From the NCBI GenBank assembly GCA_902779085.1, contig CACYZY010000003.1:62001-126000 (forward strand): a stretch of 64,000 bases of DNA. The letters run 5' to 3'. The notes under the pieces were generated by a model. It did no database searches. It worked only from the letters and a program-made list of their open reading frames with translations, and had not been told where the DNA came from. This document shows positions 17,506 to 26,280 of the stretch, piece after piece (position 1 is the first letter of the stretch; every line of letters starts with the position of its first letter). The stretch is from an uncultured Bacteroidales bacterium (GTDB lineage: Bacteria > Bacteroidota > Bacteroidia > Bacteroidales > Bacteroidaceae). The translations under genes and the position numbers were made by a program.

Positions 17506-18668
17506 AAAAGATATTGTTATTAGGTTCTGGTGAACTCGGCAAAGAGTTTACCATAGCGATGCAGCGTTTGGGCCAGCATGTAGTGGCCTGTGATGCATAT
17601 GCTGGCGCACCTGCGATGCAGGTAGCTGATGAGTGTGAAGTATTCAACATGCTCGATGGAGATGCTTTGCAAAAGGTTGTAGAAAAGCATCAGCCTGATA
17701 TTATCGTTCCTGAGATTGAGGCCATTCGTACCGAACGTCTTTTTGACTTCGAGAAAAAAGGTATACAGGTGGTACCCAGCGCTCGTGCTGTAAACTATAC
17801 TATGAACCGCAAAGCCATCAGAGATTTGGCAGCAAAAGAATTGGGTGTTAAGACTGCTAATTACCGTTATGCCAAAAATCTAGAGGAACTGAAGGAGGCA
17901 ACTGCAATAATTGGTTTCCCTTGTGTAATAAAACCGCTTATGTCTTCTTCTGGTCATGGTCAATCGGTGGTGAAAAAAGCTGAAGACCTAGAACAAGCAT
18001 GGAAAGAGGCAAGTGAAGGGGCTCGTGGTGATATCAAGGAGGTGATTGTAGAACAGTTTATCCATTTTGATTATGAGATAACTTTGCTTACTGTTACACA
18101 GAAAAATGCACCAACATTATTCTGTGCCCCCATTGGTCATGTACAGATTAGTGGTGATTATCGTGAGAGTTTCCAGCCTATGCCAATGAAACCCGAACAT
18201 TTGAAAGCCGCTCAAGACATGGCTGCTAAGGTAACAGGCGCATTGACGGGAACTGGCATTTGGGGTGTTGAGTTTTTTATTAGTGAAAAAGATGGCGTTT
18301 ATTTCTCTGAGCTATCTCCACGTCCACACGATACTGGTATGGTTACTTTAAGTGGTTGTCAGAATTTTAGTGAATTTGAACTGCATGCTCGTGCTGTGTT
18401 GGGATTACCTATACCTGCTATCAAACAGTTGCGTTGTGGAGCAAGTGCTGTTATCTTATCAGACATTGTAAAGCAATCTCAGCCTGAATATACAGGTATA
18501 GAAGAGGCTCTAAAGGAAGACGATACAGATTTGCGTATTTTTGGCAAACCTGTAGCAAGACTTCACAGAAGAATGGGCGTAATGCTTACATCTGCTCCAT
18601 TGGGTAGTGATTTAAACCCACTTCGAGAAAAATGCAAACGACTTGCTGCTTTAGTAAAAGTGTGCTAA
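17502..18668 (+). CDS. purT: Formate-dependent phosphoribosylglycinamide formyltransferase 2
   Basis: A 388-residue ATP-grasp enzyme matching PurT length. It formylates GAR using formate and ATP in purine synthesis, an alternative to the folate-dependent PurN. Seen: the N-terminal nucleotide-binding loop GSGELGKE (8-15), [30 protein letters not shown] in the ATP-grasp lid, and the metal and ATP site around [17 protein letters not shown]. It starts inside the last codons of the DUF4301 gene (ATGA overlap). After it comes a 176-bp non-coding stretch with a candidate small RNA. Confidence 0.95.
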   Translation: MKKILLLGSGELGKEFTIAMQRLGQHVVACDAYAGAPAMQVADECEVFNMLDGDALQKVVEKHQPDIIVPEIEAIRTERLFDFEKKGIQVVPSARAVNYTMNRKAIRDLAAKELGVKTANYRYAKNLEELKEATAIIGFPCVIKPLMSSSGHGQSVVKKAEDLEQAWKEASEGARGDIKEVIVEQFIHFDYEITLLTVTQKNAPTLFCAPIGHVQISGDYRESFQPMPMKPEHLKAAQDMAAKVTGALTGTGIWGVEFFISEKDGVYFSELSPRPHDTGMVTLSGCQNFSEFELHARAVLGLPIPAIKQLRCGASAVILSDIVKQSQPEYTGIEEALKEDDTDLRIFGKPVARLHRRMGVMLTSAPLGSDLNPLREKCKRLAALVKVC

Positions 18669-18689
18669 AAGGATAAAATTATAAAATTA

Positions 18690-18721
18690 ATTGCCGATAT
18701 TTTTGGATATTATTATATTTG
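18690..18721 (+). promoter_or_regulatory. Promoter of the candidate small RNA or yccF leader
   Basis: ATTG at 18690-18693, a 20-bp spacer, and TATATTTG at 18714-18721. Transcription would begin near 18728, more than 110 bp before the next ATG. Confidence 0.55.
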
Positions 18722-18727
18722 TCTCTA

Positions 18728-18821
18728 AATTAGAGGCGGTTAATTTAACTTTTAGTTGATTATAGTAAAGCAAGAAAATGTAGGGTGGCAGCAGTCTGGG
18801 AAGACAGTTGCCATTTTTTTT
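18728..18821 (+). ncRNA. Candidate ~95-nt small RNA or terminated leader
   Basis: Between purT and the YccF gene lies a promoter, about 60 nt with no open frame, and a hairpin with a T run. The hairpin pairs TGGCAGCAGTCT (18786-18797) with AGACAGTTGCCA (18802-18813), with one G-U and one mismatch, and is followed by eight T (18814-18821). The T run ends 23 bp before the YccF ATG. This arrangement fits a discrete small RNA, or an attenuator controlling yccF. It does not match SRP RNA, 6S or a riboswitch class I can recognise. The start point is inferred from the promoter. Confidence 0.4.
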
Positions 18822-18844
18822 ATGGATGATAATCATAAATAATT

Positions 18845-19219
18845 ATGAAACTAATAGGTAATATTATTTGGCTTTTGGTGGGTGGATTAGAGACCGCTTT
18901 TGAGTATTTTACTGCAGGGGTTGTACTGTGCATTACCATTATTGGTATCCCATTTGGTCTGCAAGCCTTCAAATTAGGTGTACTGATGTTGTGGCCATTT
19001 GGGAGTAGGGTAGATTTACTTCCAGGACAACCTGGGTGTTTGAGCACCATCATGAATATTCTTTGGCTTTTTGCAGGATTGCCCATTTGCCTCACACATT
19101 TGTTTTTTGGCATACTGTTGTGTATAACCATTATAGGCATTCCTTTTGGTATGCAGCATTTCAAGTTTGCAGGTATTGCATTAACCCCCTTTGGCAGAAC
19201 TGTTGTGAGTGATATTTGA
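18845..19219 (+). CDS. YccF domain inner membrane protein, two repeats
   Basis: A 124-residue membrane protein consisting of two YccF repeats (about 5-53 and 62-115). Each repeat has a helix, then CITIIGIPFG (first repeat 29-38), and ends in PFG (first repeat) or TPFG (second). This duplicated form is the common one in bacteria. The role of YccF is unknown to me. ATG 18845 follows the T run of a terminator-like hairpin by 23 bp, so its expression may be controlled by read-through. The gene is followed by the tRNA-Val promoter. Confidence 0.88.
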   Translation: MKLIGNIIWLLVGGLETAFEYFTAGVVLCITIIGIPFGLQAFKLGVLMLWPFGSRVDLLPGQPGCLSTIMNILWLFAGLPICLTHLFFGILLCITIIGIPFGMQHFKFAGIALTPFGRTVVSDI

Positions 19220-19246
19220 AAACACTAAAAATATTCATCATTTTAT

Positions 19247-19277
19247 TTTGTCGGTTTCAGAAAATGGTGTACATTTG
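19247..19277 (+). promoter_or_regulatory. Consensus promoter for tRNA-Val
   Basis: TTTG at 19247-19250, a 19-bp spacer, and TACATTTG followed by C at 19270-19277; the tRNA begins 27 bp later. Confidence 0.7.
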
Positions 19278-19303
19278 CAGCGTTTTTAAGTTCTACATTT
19301 ATT

Positions 19304-19378
19304 AGGGGCGTAGCTCAGATGGTTTAGAGCGTTGCAGTCACATTGCAAAGGTCATCGGTTCGAGCCCGATCGTCCCTA
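19304..19378 (+). tRNA. tRNA-Val (anticodon CAC)
   Basis: A full cloverleaf can be folded: acceptor AGGGGCG (19304-19310) with CGTCCCT (19371-19377); D stem GCTC/GAGC; anticodon stem TTGCA/TGCAA with loop GTCACAT, giving CAC; T arm ATCGG-TTCGAGC-CCGAT; discriminator A at 19378. CCA is not fully encoded (only CA follows). It is a single gene with its own promoter and terminator. Confidence 0.88.
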
Positions 19379-19416
19379 CAGTAAGAGGCAGATTTCCTGC
19401 CTCTTACTGTGTTTGT
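19379..19416 (+). terminator. Intrinsic terminator of tRNA-Val
   Basis: CAGTAAGAGGCAG (19379-19391), loop ATTTC, CTGCCTCTTACTG (19397-19409), then TGTTTGT. A perfect 13-bp stem that begins at the first base after the tRNA. Confidence 0.9.
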
Positions 19417-19466
19417 GTAAGGACGACTACAGGCAAAGCACTGCAATTAATAGAATTATGCATATG

Positions 19467-19499
19467 TTCGCTGTGTTAATATAAAAAGTTATATCTTTG
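19467..19499 (+). promoter_or_regulatory. Promoter for the Na+/H+ antiporter gene
   Basis: TTCG at 19467-19470 (TTTG-like), a 21-bp spacer, and TATCTTTG followed by C at 19492-19499; the ATG follows at 19534. Confidence 0.55.
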
Positions 19500-19533
19500 C
19501 ATTAAAAATGTATTATAGTCATAATTAAAGAAA

Positions 19534-21114
19534 ATGGAGCTTCAGGTTTTATTTTTAGTAATAATGGTATTTGTCTCATCATTATTGACAATCTTCGGCA
19601 ATCGTATTCACATTGCATATCCTGTTTTATTAGTATTGGCTGGTTTAGTCATTAGCTTTCTGCCTTTTATACCCATTATTAAGATTGATCCTGAGGTGAT
19701 TTTTTATATTTTTCTACCTCCCTTGCTCTATATGTCTGCTGTGTCTTTGTCACTAAAGGAAACATTGAATTGGAAACGAGTCATTTTGTGCTTTGCTTTC
19801 CTTGTTGTATTCCTTACAGCTTCTTGTATTGGCTTGTTGGCAACTTGGCTGGTACCTGGCATGACATTGGCTATGGGTATGATGTTGGGTGGTATTTTGG
19901 CGTCTACTGATGCAGTAAGTGCTACAACCATTATGCACCAAGTTAAGGTGCCTTCAAGGATTTCAACTATTTTGGAAGGAGAGAGTATGCTGAATGATGC
20001 TTCGTCACTGATAACATTTAGTTTTGCATTGATTGCAGTACAAACAGGCAGCTTCGTAATTGAAAAAGCTTTGCTTTCTTTCATTTGGGTAGTTTTTGGA
20101 GGTGGAATAACAGGCGTACTAATAGGTATGATGTTTATATATTTGCATAAAATATTGCCAGATAAGGACCCTAATGTTACCATTATTTTCACTTTAATAG
20201 CACCATACTTGATGTATATTGTAGCAGAGTCTGTTGGTGCATCTGGTGTGCTGGGTGTTGTCTGTGGTGGCTTTTATATGAGTCAACATAGAGATGTAAT
20301 TGATGCAAATAGTCGCTTGTTAGGCAGAAGCGTGTGGGACAACCTTATTTTTATATTGAATGGCCTTGCATTTTTAATAATAGGTTTAAACCTTCCACAA
20401 ATAATGGCTGGTGTAGAGTCTGATGGTATCAGTCTATTTACTGCCACCATCTTTAGTGTGATTGTGCTTGCGATAATTATAGCAATACGTATGTTATGTG
20501 CATACTCGGCTATCCCTATTAGTCGGATTCGTAGAAAAAGTGAGCACTTGGGATATAATTTGATTGTCGATAAACCTACGGCGATCATAGTGGGATGGTG
20601 TGGAATGCGTGGCGTTCTTTCCTTGGCAGCAGCTCTTTCTATTCCTTACTTATTAAATGGAGGAGAACCTTTCCCTAATAGAAGTCTGATGCTTTATTGC
20701 TCGTTCATTGTTATTTTTGGAACCTTGGTATTGCAAGGTTTGTCGCTTCCTTTATTCTTGAAACGTGTTCATTTTCCTGAATACCAAGACCATTTAAGTG
20801 ATAACGAGACCTTTAGTTTTATACGTAAAGGGTTGGCTGAGTGTGGGCTGAAGTATCTAGAGGAGCATCCCGTTCAGAATAAGGACGATGAGCAGGTGTT
20901 TGATTATTTTAAGGTGCGTTGGCAAAAAAGATTGATGATAGATTCTAAGGATTCTATGCTGAAATCTATGACCAATATTTATAGGAATATCCTGGTAGAT
21001 CAACGTAACTATCTTTTCAAGCTCAACAAAGAGCGTCCAGATATTAACGAAGAAATAATTCACCATTTTATCCGTAGCATTGATATGGAAGAAGAAAGAT
21101 TAAGGCGTGAGTAG
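19534..21114 (+). CDS. CPA1-family Na+/H+ antiporter
   Basis: 526 residues: about 12 membrane helices in the first 410 residues, then a charged cytoplasmic tail of about 115 residues. Hallmarks of CPA1 exchangers are visible: IFLPPLLYMSAVSL near 59-72, LASTDAVSATTI near 122-133 (Asp126), EGESMLNDASSLI at 148-160 with the ion-binding Asn154-Asp155 pair, and GWCGMRGVLSLAAALS in a later helix. It exchanges sodium (or potassium) for protons across the inner membrane and supports pH and salt balance. Single gene with its own promoter. The next gene downstream converges, with about 107 bp of A/T-rich non-coding DNA between. Confidence 0.92.
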   Translation: MELQVLFLVIMVFVSSLLTIFGNRIHIAYPVLLVLAGLVISFLPFIPIIKIDPEVIFYIFLPPLLYMSAVSLSLKETLNWKRVILCFAFLVVFLTASCIGLLATWLVPGMTLAMGMMLGGILASTDAVSATTIMHQVKVPSRISTILEGESMLNDASSLITFSFALIAVQTGSFVIEKALLSFIWVVFGGGITGVLIGMMFIYLHKILPDKDPNVTIIFTLIAPYLMYIVAESVGASGVLGVVCGGFYMSQHRDVIDANSRLLGRSVWDNLIFILNGLAFLIIGLNLPQIMAGVESDGISLFTATIFSVIVLAIIIAIRMLCAYSAIPISRIRRKSEHLGYNLIVDKPTAIIVGWCGMRGVLSLAAALSIPYLLNGGEPFPNRSLMLYCSFIVIFGTLVLQGLSLPLFLKRVHFPEYQDHLSDNETFSFIRKGLAECGLKYLEEHPVQNKDDEQVFDYFKVRWQKRLMIDSKDSMLKSMTNIYRNILVDQRNYLFKLNKERPDINEEIIHHFIRSIDMEEERLRRE

Positions 21115-21221
21115 TAAGTAAAATGATATTAGAGAAACAATCGTAAAATAAAGATGACATATTAAGCTTGCTCCGGTTTTAAAAGTATTAGCCACAACCT
21201 TTTCATTATTATCGCTGTGTT

Positions 21222-22427
21222 TTATGCATTGTTTCCATATCGTTTTGCCAATCTGAATTGATGTTGATATACCAAGCATGCGGCAGCGAAATAAAGAGCA
21301 GCGTGTAACCATAAAATACGCAATTCGGGTATTACTTGGTTAATATTTGCTCCCATCGAGTTTACCTTAACATATGCACGTATGCCAAAAGTACTGGGGA
21401 AGAGCCATGATACTCCTTGCCAAAAGCCAGGCATGCTCGATTGTGGCCACGATACTCCACTAAGGAATAGTAGTGGTACAGAAACAAATACCATAATTAA
21501 CATCACGTTTTCTCGGTAGCGTACCAAGCATGACACCGTTATGCCAAAGAATACGCATGCTAAAACATAAGGTAGCATGATAAAAAATAGATCCACACCA
21601 TCTGCTAATGAAGGGAACGAGAACAAGCGAGGCACCACCATAGAGAGGTAAGCACCCATCACAGCATATATCATCGTATAGCACAAAGCTTTGCCGCTTA
21701 CTACACGATATACACCACGATAACGTTCATTATCAGTAGGAATCAATTGTCCGTTCCGGTTGCGCTCTCGAGCTGTACCTGCAGACATGCCTATACCCAA
21801 TGCAAGTGTTTGTTGTAAGATAAGCATTAGTACACCTGGTAATATGCAACTCCCGTATCCACCAGATGGATTGAATATGGCCACATCATCCACTTTTAAT
21901 GGCTGTATGCTAACAGCATCCTCACGAGAAGTATAATTCCCTGCCAATTTGATGCGGATACCTGCCCCCATACGCTGTGATTCCACCATAGCCGTCTGAT
22001 AGATAGCTTTATAAGTAAGCATCAGTGACATGTCGCAATAAACACTAATAGCAGCTTGTTCCATACGAGTAACACGAGTAGCAAAGTCGGATGGGATGAA
22101 ATATATGCCCTTCACTAATTGGCGACTTACCAAAGACTTCGCTTCGTCCAGATCTTCAGCATAGAAAACTACCTTCACATCAGGTGATGCATTACAATCG
22201 CGAATAAACTGCCGCGATAATTCTGATTTTGACTGGTCTACTACTACTACAGGCACCTCATGCACCGCCTCATTATTGTATATCCAAGAGTAGAGAAGCG
22301 GATAAACCAAAGGTACGACGATAACAAACAAGAAGACACCTTCGTCATGGATCACTTGTTTTACCTCCTCCCACCAGAAATATGCAGTGTCGTCAAGAAA
22401 TTCTCTTATTTTATGGTATATAGACAT
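21222..22427 (-). CDS. ABC-2 type exporter permease (last gene of export operon)
   Basis: 401 residues with the YhhJ/YbhR-type layout: one N-terminal helix (FLFVIVVPLVYPLLYSW), a periplasmic domain of about 140 residues (VVVVDQSKSELSRQFI...), then five helices ending near residue 390. A conserved ABC-2 segment is FLSGVSWPQSSMPGFWQ followed by LFPSTFGI. Such permeases form the membrane pore of drug or lipid exporters. Its start overlaps the preceding permease gene by 17 bp, so both are translated from one message and likely form a heterodimer. No ABC ATPase gene is found in the operon. Confidence 0.9.
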   Translation of the reverse strand: MSIYHKIREFLDDTAYFWWEEVKQVIHDEGVFLFVIVVPLVYPLLYSWIYNNEAVHEVPVVVVDQSKSELSRQFIRDCNASPDVKVVFYAEDLDEAKSLVSRQLVKGIYFIPSDFATRVTRMEQAAISVYCDMSLMLTYKAIYQTAMVESQRMGAGIRIKLAGNYTSREDAVSIQPLKVDDVAIFNPSGGYGSCILPGVLMLILQQTLALGIGMSAGTARERNRNGQLIPTDNERYRGVYRVVSGKALCYTMIYAVMGAYLSMVVPRLFSFPSLADGVDLFFIMLPYVLACVFFGITVSCLVRYRENVMLIMVFVSVPLLFLSGVSWPQSSMPGFWQGVSWLFPSTFGIRAYVKVNSMGANINQVIPELRILWLHAALYFAAACLVYQHQFRLAKRYGNNA

Positions 22428-23580
22428 ATGTCAGCATTGCATTTTTAATTTTACTTAATACTAACCAGGGTAATAGTGTAAAGGCTATCATAGCCACTAA
22501 ATGGAACCAAGTATCAATGACTGGAAAGCCGTTAAATACAGTAATTTGATAGAGCATGAAATAATGGCGTAACGGAAAGAGCCAAGAGAGAGCCTGTAAA
22601 GGTGCATCCATTCCCATTATAGGGAAGGCCGAACCCGCCATAGAAAAACTTAAAACAGCCCATAGTGAGCAGATACTCATTGACATACGGAGTGATGGCA
22701 TCAAACCGAAAGTGAAAATACCAAATCCTAATGAGGCAAGTACTTGCAATACGCAAAGTCTTACAATATTGAAAATACTGCCCTCCTTAGGAAAATCAAG
22801 CACTCCATAAATGTAGAATTGAAAGATGAACGCCATAATAAGAAAAACAATAAAGTGGATTAGGTATTTACCTAAAACGGCTACCACAATATTACCATCT
22901 GCCATCTTCAGCCACTCCTTACCTGTATCAAACTTTATTTCTATACCCAAAGAATAGGCTGATAGAAGCATCATAAATAGCATGAAGACACCAGGCACGA
23001 GGGCTGTTGAGAGATACACATTGTAACTACCCCATGGGTTTGCTATTTGATGACTATCAATCACCACAGGCTGCAAAAAGGTTTGTATCTGATTTGGAGT
23101 ATAACCTTTAGCACGCATTGTAGCCTGTCCCAAACCAGCTGAGGCGAGGGTGGTGATGGTTTTCATATCCTTCATTGCCATCGAACCGGCTGTCATACAA
23201 GTCATCGTATAATAATACGACATCGAAGGTTGTCGGCCAGCTACCATATTATCTGACAATCCATCGGGGATATAGAGAAACGCATATATCTCTCCTTCTT
23301 GCACTGCATTACGGGCAGCAGTTATAGAAGGATAGTGGGCAACCACCCTAGAGCTCTGCATGGCATCAAGCCTACGCATTAGATTGCGCGAAGTTGCACT
23401 ATTGTCCAAATCTACAACTCCAATAGGCATGTCTTGAGGCATTCCTTCACTAAGAAAGGTGGTGAAGAAAAACATTGTCATCAATGGGAACACCACCATA
23501 CAGAACGCATATATATGGTTCTTAGTTAGTATATGGACTTCTCTTAGCGCGATATCAATTATTTGAGAAATATAATTCAT
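22411..23580 (-). CDS. ABC-2 type exporter permease (partner subunit)
   Basis: 389 residues with the same fold as the downstream permease: N-terminal helix (YAFCMVVFPLMTMFFFTTF), periplasmic domain starting at IGVVDLDNSATSRNLMRRL, then helices from ALVPGVFMLFMMLLSAYSLGIE onward, and the ABC-2 block MAGSAFPIMGMDAPLQAL followed by LFPLRHYFM. The two proteins are paralogues but clearly diverged, as expected for a heterodimeric transporter. It lies 15 bp after the HlyD-family gene. Together with TolC-like and HlyD-like genes it would span both membranes. Confidence 0.9.
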   Translation of the reverse strand: MNYISQIIDIALREVHILTKNHIYAFCMVVFPLMTMFFFTTFLSEGMPQDMPIGVVDLDNSATSRNLMRRLDAMQSSRVVAHYPSITAARNAVQEGEIYAFLYIPDGLSDNMVAGRQPSMSYYYTMTCMTAGSMAMKDMKTITTLASAGLGQATMRAKGYTPNQIQTFLQPVVIDSHQIANPWGSYNVYLSTALVPGVFMLFMMLLSAYSLGIEIKFDTGKEWLKMADGNIVVAVLGKYLIHFIVFLIMAFIFQFYIYGVLDFPKEGSIFNIVRLCVLQVLASLGFGIFTFGLMPSLRMSMSICSLWAVLSFSMAGSAFPIMGMDAPLQALSWLFPLRHYFMLYQITVFNGFPVIDTWFHLVAMIAFTLLPWLVLSKIKNAMLTYVYIP

Positions 23581-23595
23581 CGAGTGCGACTATTA

Positions 23596-24585
23596 TTACT
23601 GTTTGAGCACCAATGACATGCCTGCACGCAAACCATCTATGTTTTCTATTGGGCGTGCCCTTACTTCAAATGTTTTCAGGTCATATTGACCACTAGCCTT
23701 TGTGGCTTTCCATGCTGCATACGATCCTTGGTCTTTCATATAGTATACCTTCATTTTGATGGTTTGACCAAAGGCTGGTACATACACCGTCAGTTCGTCG
23801 CCAGTTTTTATGCCTTTCAGCTGGTCTTCACGTACATTGAAAGTTCCCCACATATTGTTCATCAGAGAGATGGTCATAATGGGCGAACCAGTCCCAACCA
23901 ATTCACCTACTTTAGGATATACATCACTTACCTCGCCGGCCATTTGAGCTATTTGTACAGTTTCATTGATGTAACTGTTCACTTCAGCTACTGCACCTTT
24001 TGCTCGATCTACCTGAGCCTGAGCTGCCAGCTTGTCCTCTAAACGGGCTCCATTTACTGCCATATCATACTGACTCTGGGCAGCCAACATTTGCGCCTCA
24101 CCTGCCTTGTATTGTGCATAGGCTTCATCTCGTTTCTGAGCTGACATTACGCCTTCATCATAAAGACGTTGCACGCGGTTATATGATTTCTCATATATCT
24201 CCAGTCCAGCTTTAGCCTGTTGTAACTGCTGGTAAGCACCTTCTATCTGTTCTTTGCGGGCACCAGATCTTGCCTTTAGTTCCATAGCAGATGCAGCATC
24301 TACAGCACTTTGTGCTTGTTCCATCTTGGCCTGTACATCTGGAGCTTCCAAAATAGCGAGAGTATCACCTTTCTTAACAAAATCACCCTCTTTTGCGCGT
24401 AATTCCAAAATACGACCAGGAACCTTGCTTGATACACGGTATTCTTCTACCTCCATCTGTCCCTGTATTACATCTGGGTCACGATCTAAAGCAAAAAAAC
24501 CAATGAGGGCAACGATAATCACAACGGATACTAATCCTGCAATCGCCAGCAGGATATTGTTATGTTGTTGTCTAGCTTGATCCAT
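23596..24585 (-). CDS. HlyD/EmrA-family periplasmic adaptor protein
   Basis: 329 residues. A single N-terminal helix (about 11-32) anchors it in the inner membrane. A biotinyl-lipoyl half-domain follows with SSKVPGRILELRAKEGDFV and GDTLAILEAPD, then a long alpha-helical hairpin (about 82-215, rich in Ala, Gln and Lys, coiled coil), the second half-domain (AGEVSDVYPKVGELVGTGSPI) and a beta-barrel region (VREDQLKGIKTGDELTVYVP). It links inner-membrane permeases to an outer-membrane channel. It is the second gene of the export operon, 111 bp after the TolC-like gene and 15 bp before the first permease. Confidence 0.92.
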   Translation of the reverse strand: MDQARQQHNNILLAIAGLVSVVIIVALIGFFALDRDPDVIQGQMEVEEYRVSSKVPGRILELRAKEGDFVKKGDTLAILEAPDVQAKMEQAQSAVDAASAMELKARSGARKEQIEGAYQQLQQAKAGLEIYEKSYNRVQRLYDEGVMSAQKRDEAYAQYKAGEAQMLAAQSQYDMAVNGARLEDKLAAQAQVDRAKGAVAEVNSYINETVQIAQMAGEVSDVYPKVGELVGTGSPIMTISLMNNMWGTFNVREDQLKGIKTGDELTVYVPAFGQTIKMKVYYMKDQGSYAAWKATKASGQYDLKTFEVRARPIENIDGLRAGMSLVLKQ

Positions 24586-24696
24586 AATTTTATTATTTAT
24601 GAAGATTGAACAAGAATTGCTATACCATTTCTCTATCTTTGCTGCAATCTTCTGGTTAATTATTTTTTTTGTAAAACTTATAATTTATTATGATTC

Positions 24697-26169
24697 TTAT
24701 TCAAGAGTTCCAAGTGCTTTCTGCAGTTCTACTTGGCTCAGCTTTAAATCAATTTCGGCATCAATCTTTTCTGATTGTGCCTTCAACCAAGCAGTTTGTG
24801 CTTCCAACACCGTTGTAGTTGTAATCACACCTTCTGCAAAACCTAGATTTGCAGTGCGTAGATTCTCTTCTGCATGAGCAATGTTAGCCTGTGCCATTGC
24901 TAGTCTTTTGCTTGCTTCATTCACCTTGAAAGAACTTTGTTTCACTTGTAATTCAATCTTCTCTTGCACTTCCTCCATTTCAAGTCGAGCCATTGTTGTA
25001 CTTCCTTTTGCAGCTCGCACCTTATACTTTACATCACCCCAATTCCATATAGGAATACGAACCATTACACCTACGTTCCACAACCCAGCAAACCTCTTCT
25101 GAAAACCATTTAACGTATTAGGATTAGTTACTGCATATCCGCCTGTTAGTGCTAAAGTAGGCAGATTGCCAGCCTTCAGTATATTGGTTTGCTGCTTGCT
25201 CAAGTCTATGGAGTTCTGCAACATACGCAGTTCTGGGCGTGTGGCAGTTACCATTCCCATGTCTATCTGAGGAGTATCGTCATTTACTATCAGGTTTTCA
25301 TTATTCTCATCCATAAGTGTGATTTCGCTATCAACAGGCATTCCAATAAGTTGACAGAGCAGCATTTTGGAAAGCGTTACAGCATCATTTACCTTGGTAA
25401 GAGTCATTTCCGCATCGTTGACCTTAACCTTTACGTTCAAGCCGTCTGAACGGGTGGCAACGCCCTCTTCAATCATCTTCTGCACATCTCCATCCAATTT
25501 CTCCACTACAGCTAAATAGCTCTCAGCTAGTTTCTGTTTATGATTTAGTGATACCACCTGCCAATAAGCCTGATCAATATTATATAAAGTATTCTGCCGT
25601 TGGAGTTCCAATGAATTAGCTGCCAAATCCTCGTTAATGTCAGCCATCTTGTTAAGTGCCACTAAGGCACCACCCATAAACAGCGGTTGTGTCACTGTTA
25701 CAGCGCCAGCAAACATGTTCCGAGTATCAGTGCGAAGTGCATTAACTAAGCCTGCACCTGTCTGGTTTAGAATACCTGCCAATGGAGTAAGGTCGAGCGT
25801 AATGCCTAATGCACTCAATACACTCAGGCTTTTTTGTAATCCAGCTGCGGTGTTAGTACCCAAATTACTTAGTGCAGCTTTTTTTTCATCATCCAGTACA
25901 GATATCTCCTTGCTTGTGAACATATATCCACCGATTGCATTCACTTTTGGCAAGTATTGAGTACGAGCCGACTTGCGTGTGTTGGCAGCAATGTCTAATT
26001 TTGTTTTAGCAATACTCATCTGCTTGTTGTTACGTAATGCCATCGCCCTACAACTGTCAAGCGATAACACATGTTGTCCCATCATGGCTGACGGATAGAG
26101 GAGTAGGAGACAGAGGGGCAATGCCCAAACAATCACTTTCCTCGTTGTTTTTCTCATTTTTTTGTTCAT
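24697..26169 (-). CDS. TolC-family outer membrane efflux protein
   Basis: About 490 residues with a signal peptide, two OEP repeats and the usual long coiled-coil helices. Features include LSLDSCRAMALRNN near the mature N-terminus, NIDQAYWQVVSLNHKQKLAE in the first repeat and NLGFAEGVITTTTVLEAQTA near the end. It forms a trimeric channel through the outer membrane. The longest frame starts at 26220, but a -7 box at 26215-26208 lies over that region, so the start is taken at MNKKMRKTTRK (26169); 26157 is also possible. First gene of the operon tolC-hlyD-permease-permease. Confidence 0.9.
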   Translation of the reverse strand: MNKKMRKTTRKVIVWALPLCLLLLYPSAMMGQHVLSLDSCRAMALRNNKQMSIAKTKLDIAANTRKSARTQYLPKVNAIGGYMFTSKEISVLDDEKKAALSNLGTNTAAGLQKSLSVLSALGITLDLTPLAGILNQTGAGLVNALRTDTRNMFAGAVTVTQPLFMGGALVALNKMADINEDLAANSLELQRQNTLYNIDQAYWQVVSLNHKQKLAESYLAVVEKLDGDVQKMIEEGVATRSDGLNVKVKVNDAEMTLTKVNDAVTLSKMLLCQLIGMPVDSEITLMDENNENLIVNDDTPQIDMGMVTATRPELRMLQNSIDLSKQQTNILKAGNLPTLALTGGYAVTNPNTLNGFQKRFAGLWNVGVMVRIPIWNWGDVKYKVRAAKGSTTMARLEMEEVQEKIELQVKQSSFKVNEASKRLAMAQANIAHAEENLRTANLGFAEGVITTTTVLEAQTAWLKAQSEKIDAEIDLKLSQVELQKALGTLE

Positions 26170-26207
26170 TATCAAAATTATCTTTCCCAGTTTAACCATT
26201 TTACCTG

Positions 26208-26215
26208 CAAATATA
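26208..26215 (-). promoter_or_regulatory. Bacteroidota -7 box for the export operon
   Basis: The minus strand reads TATATTTG followed by C, about 39 bp before the chosen TolC-like start. No -33 TTTG is clear. Confidence 0.5.
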
Positions 26216-26280
26216 GGCAATTATACTAAATAATAATCCATTACTACCTAATATTTGTTCTTTTGCTTCATTTATATTTA

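Noticed and set aside
24599-24877. A 92-residue plus-strand frame with a membrane-like start.
   Set aside because: It overlaps the end of the TolC-like gene in antisense, has no ribosome site, and its second half is the complement of a well-conserved coding region.
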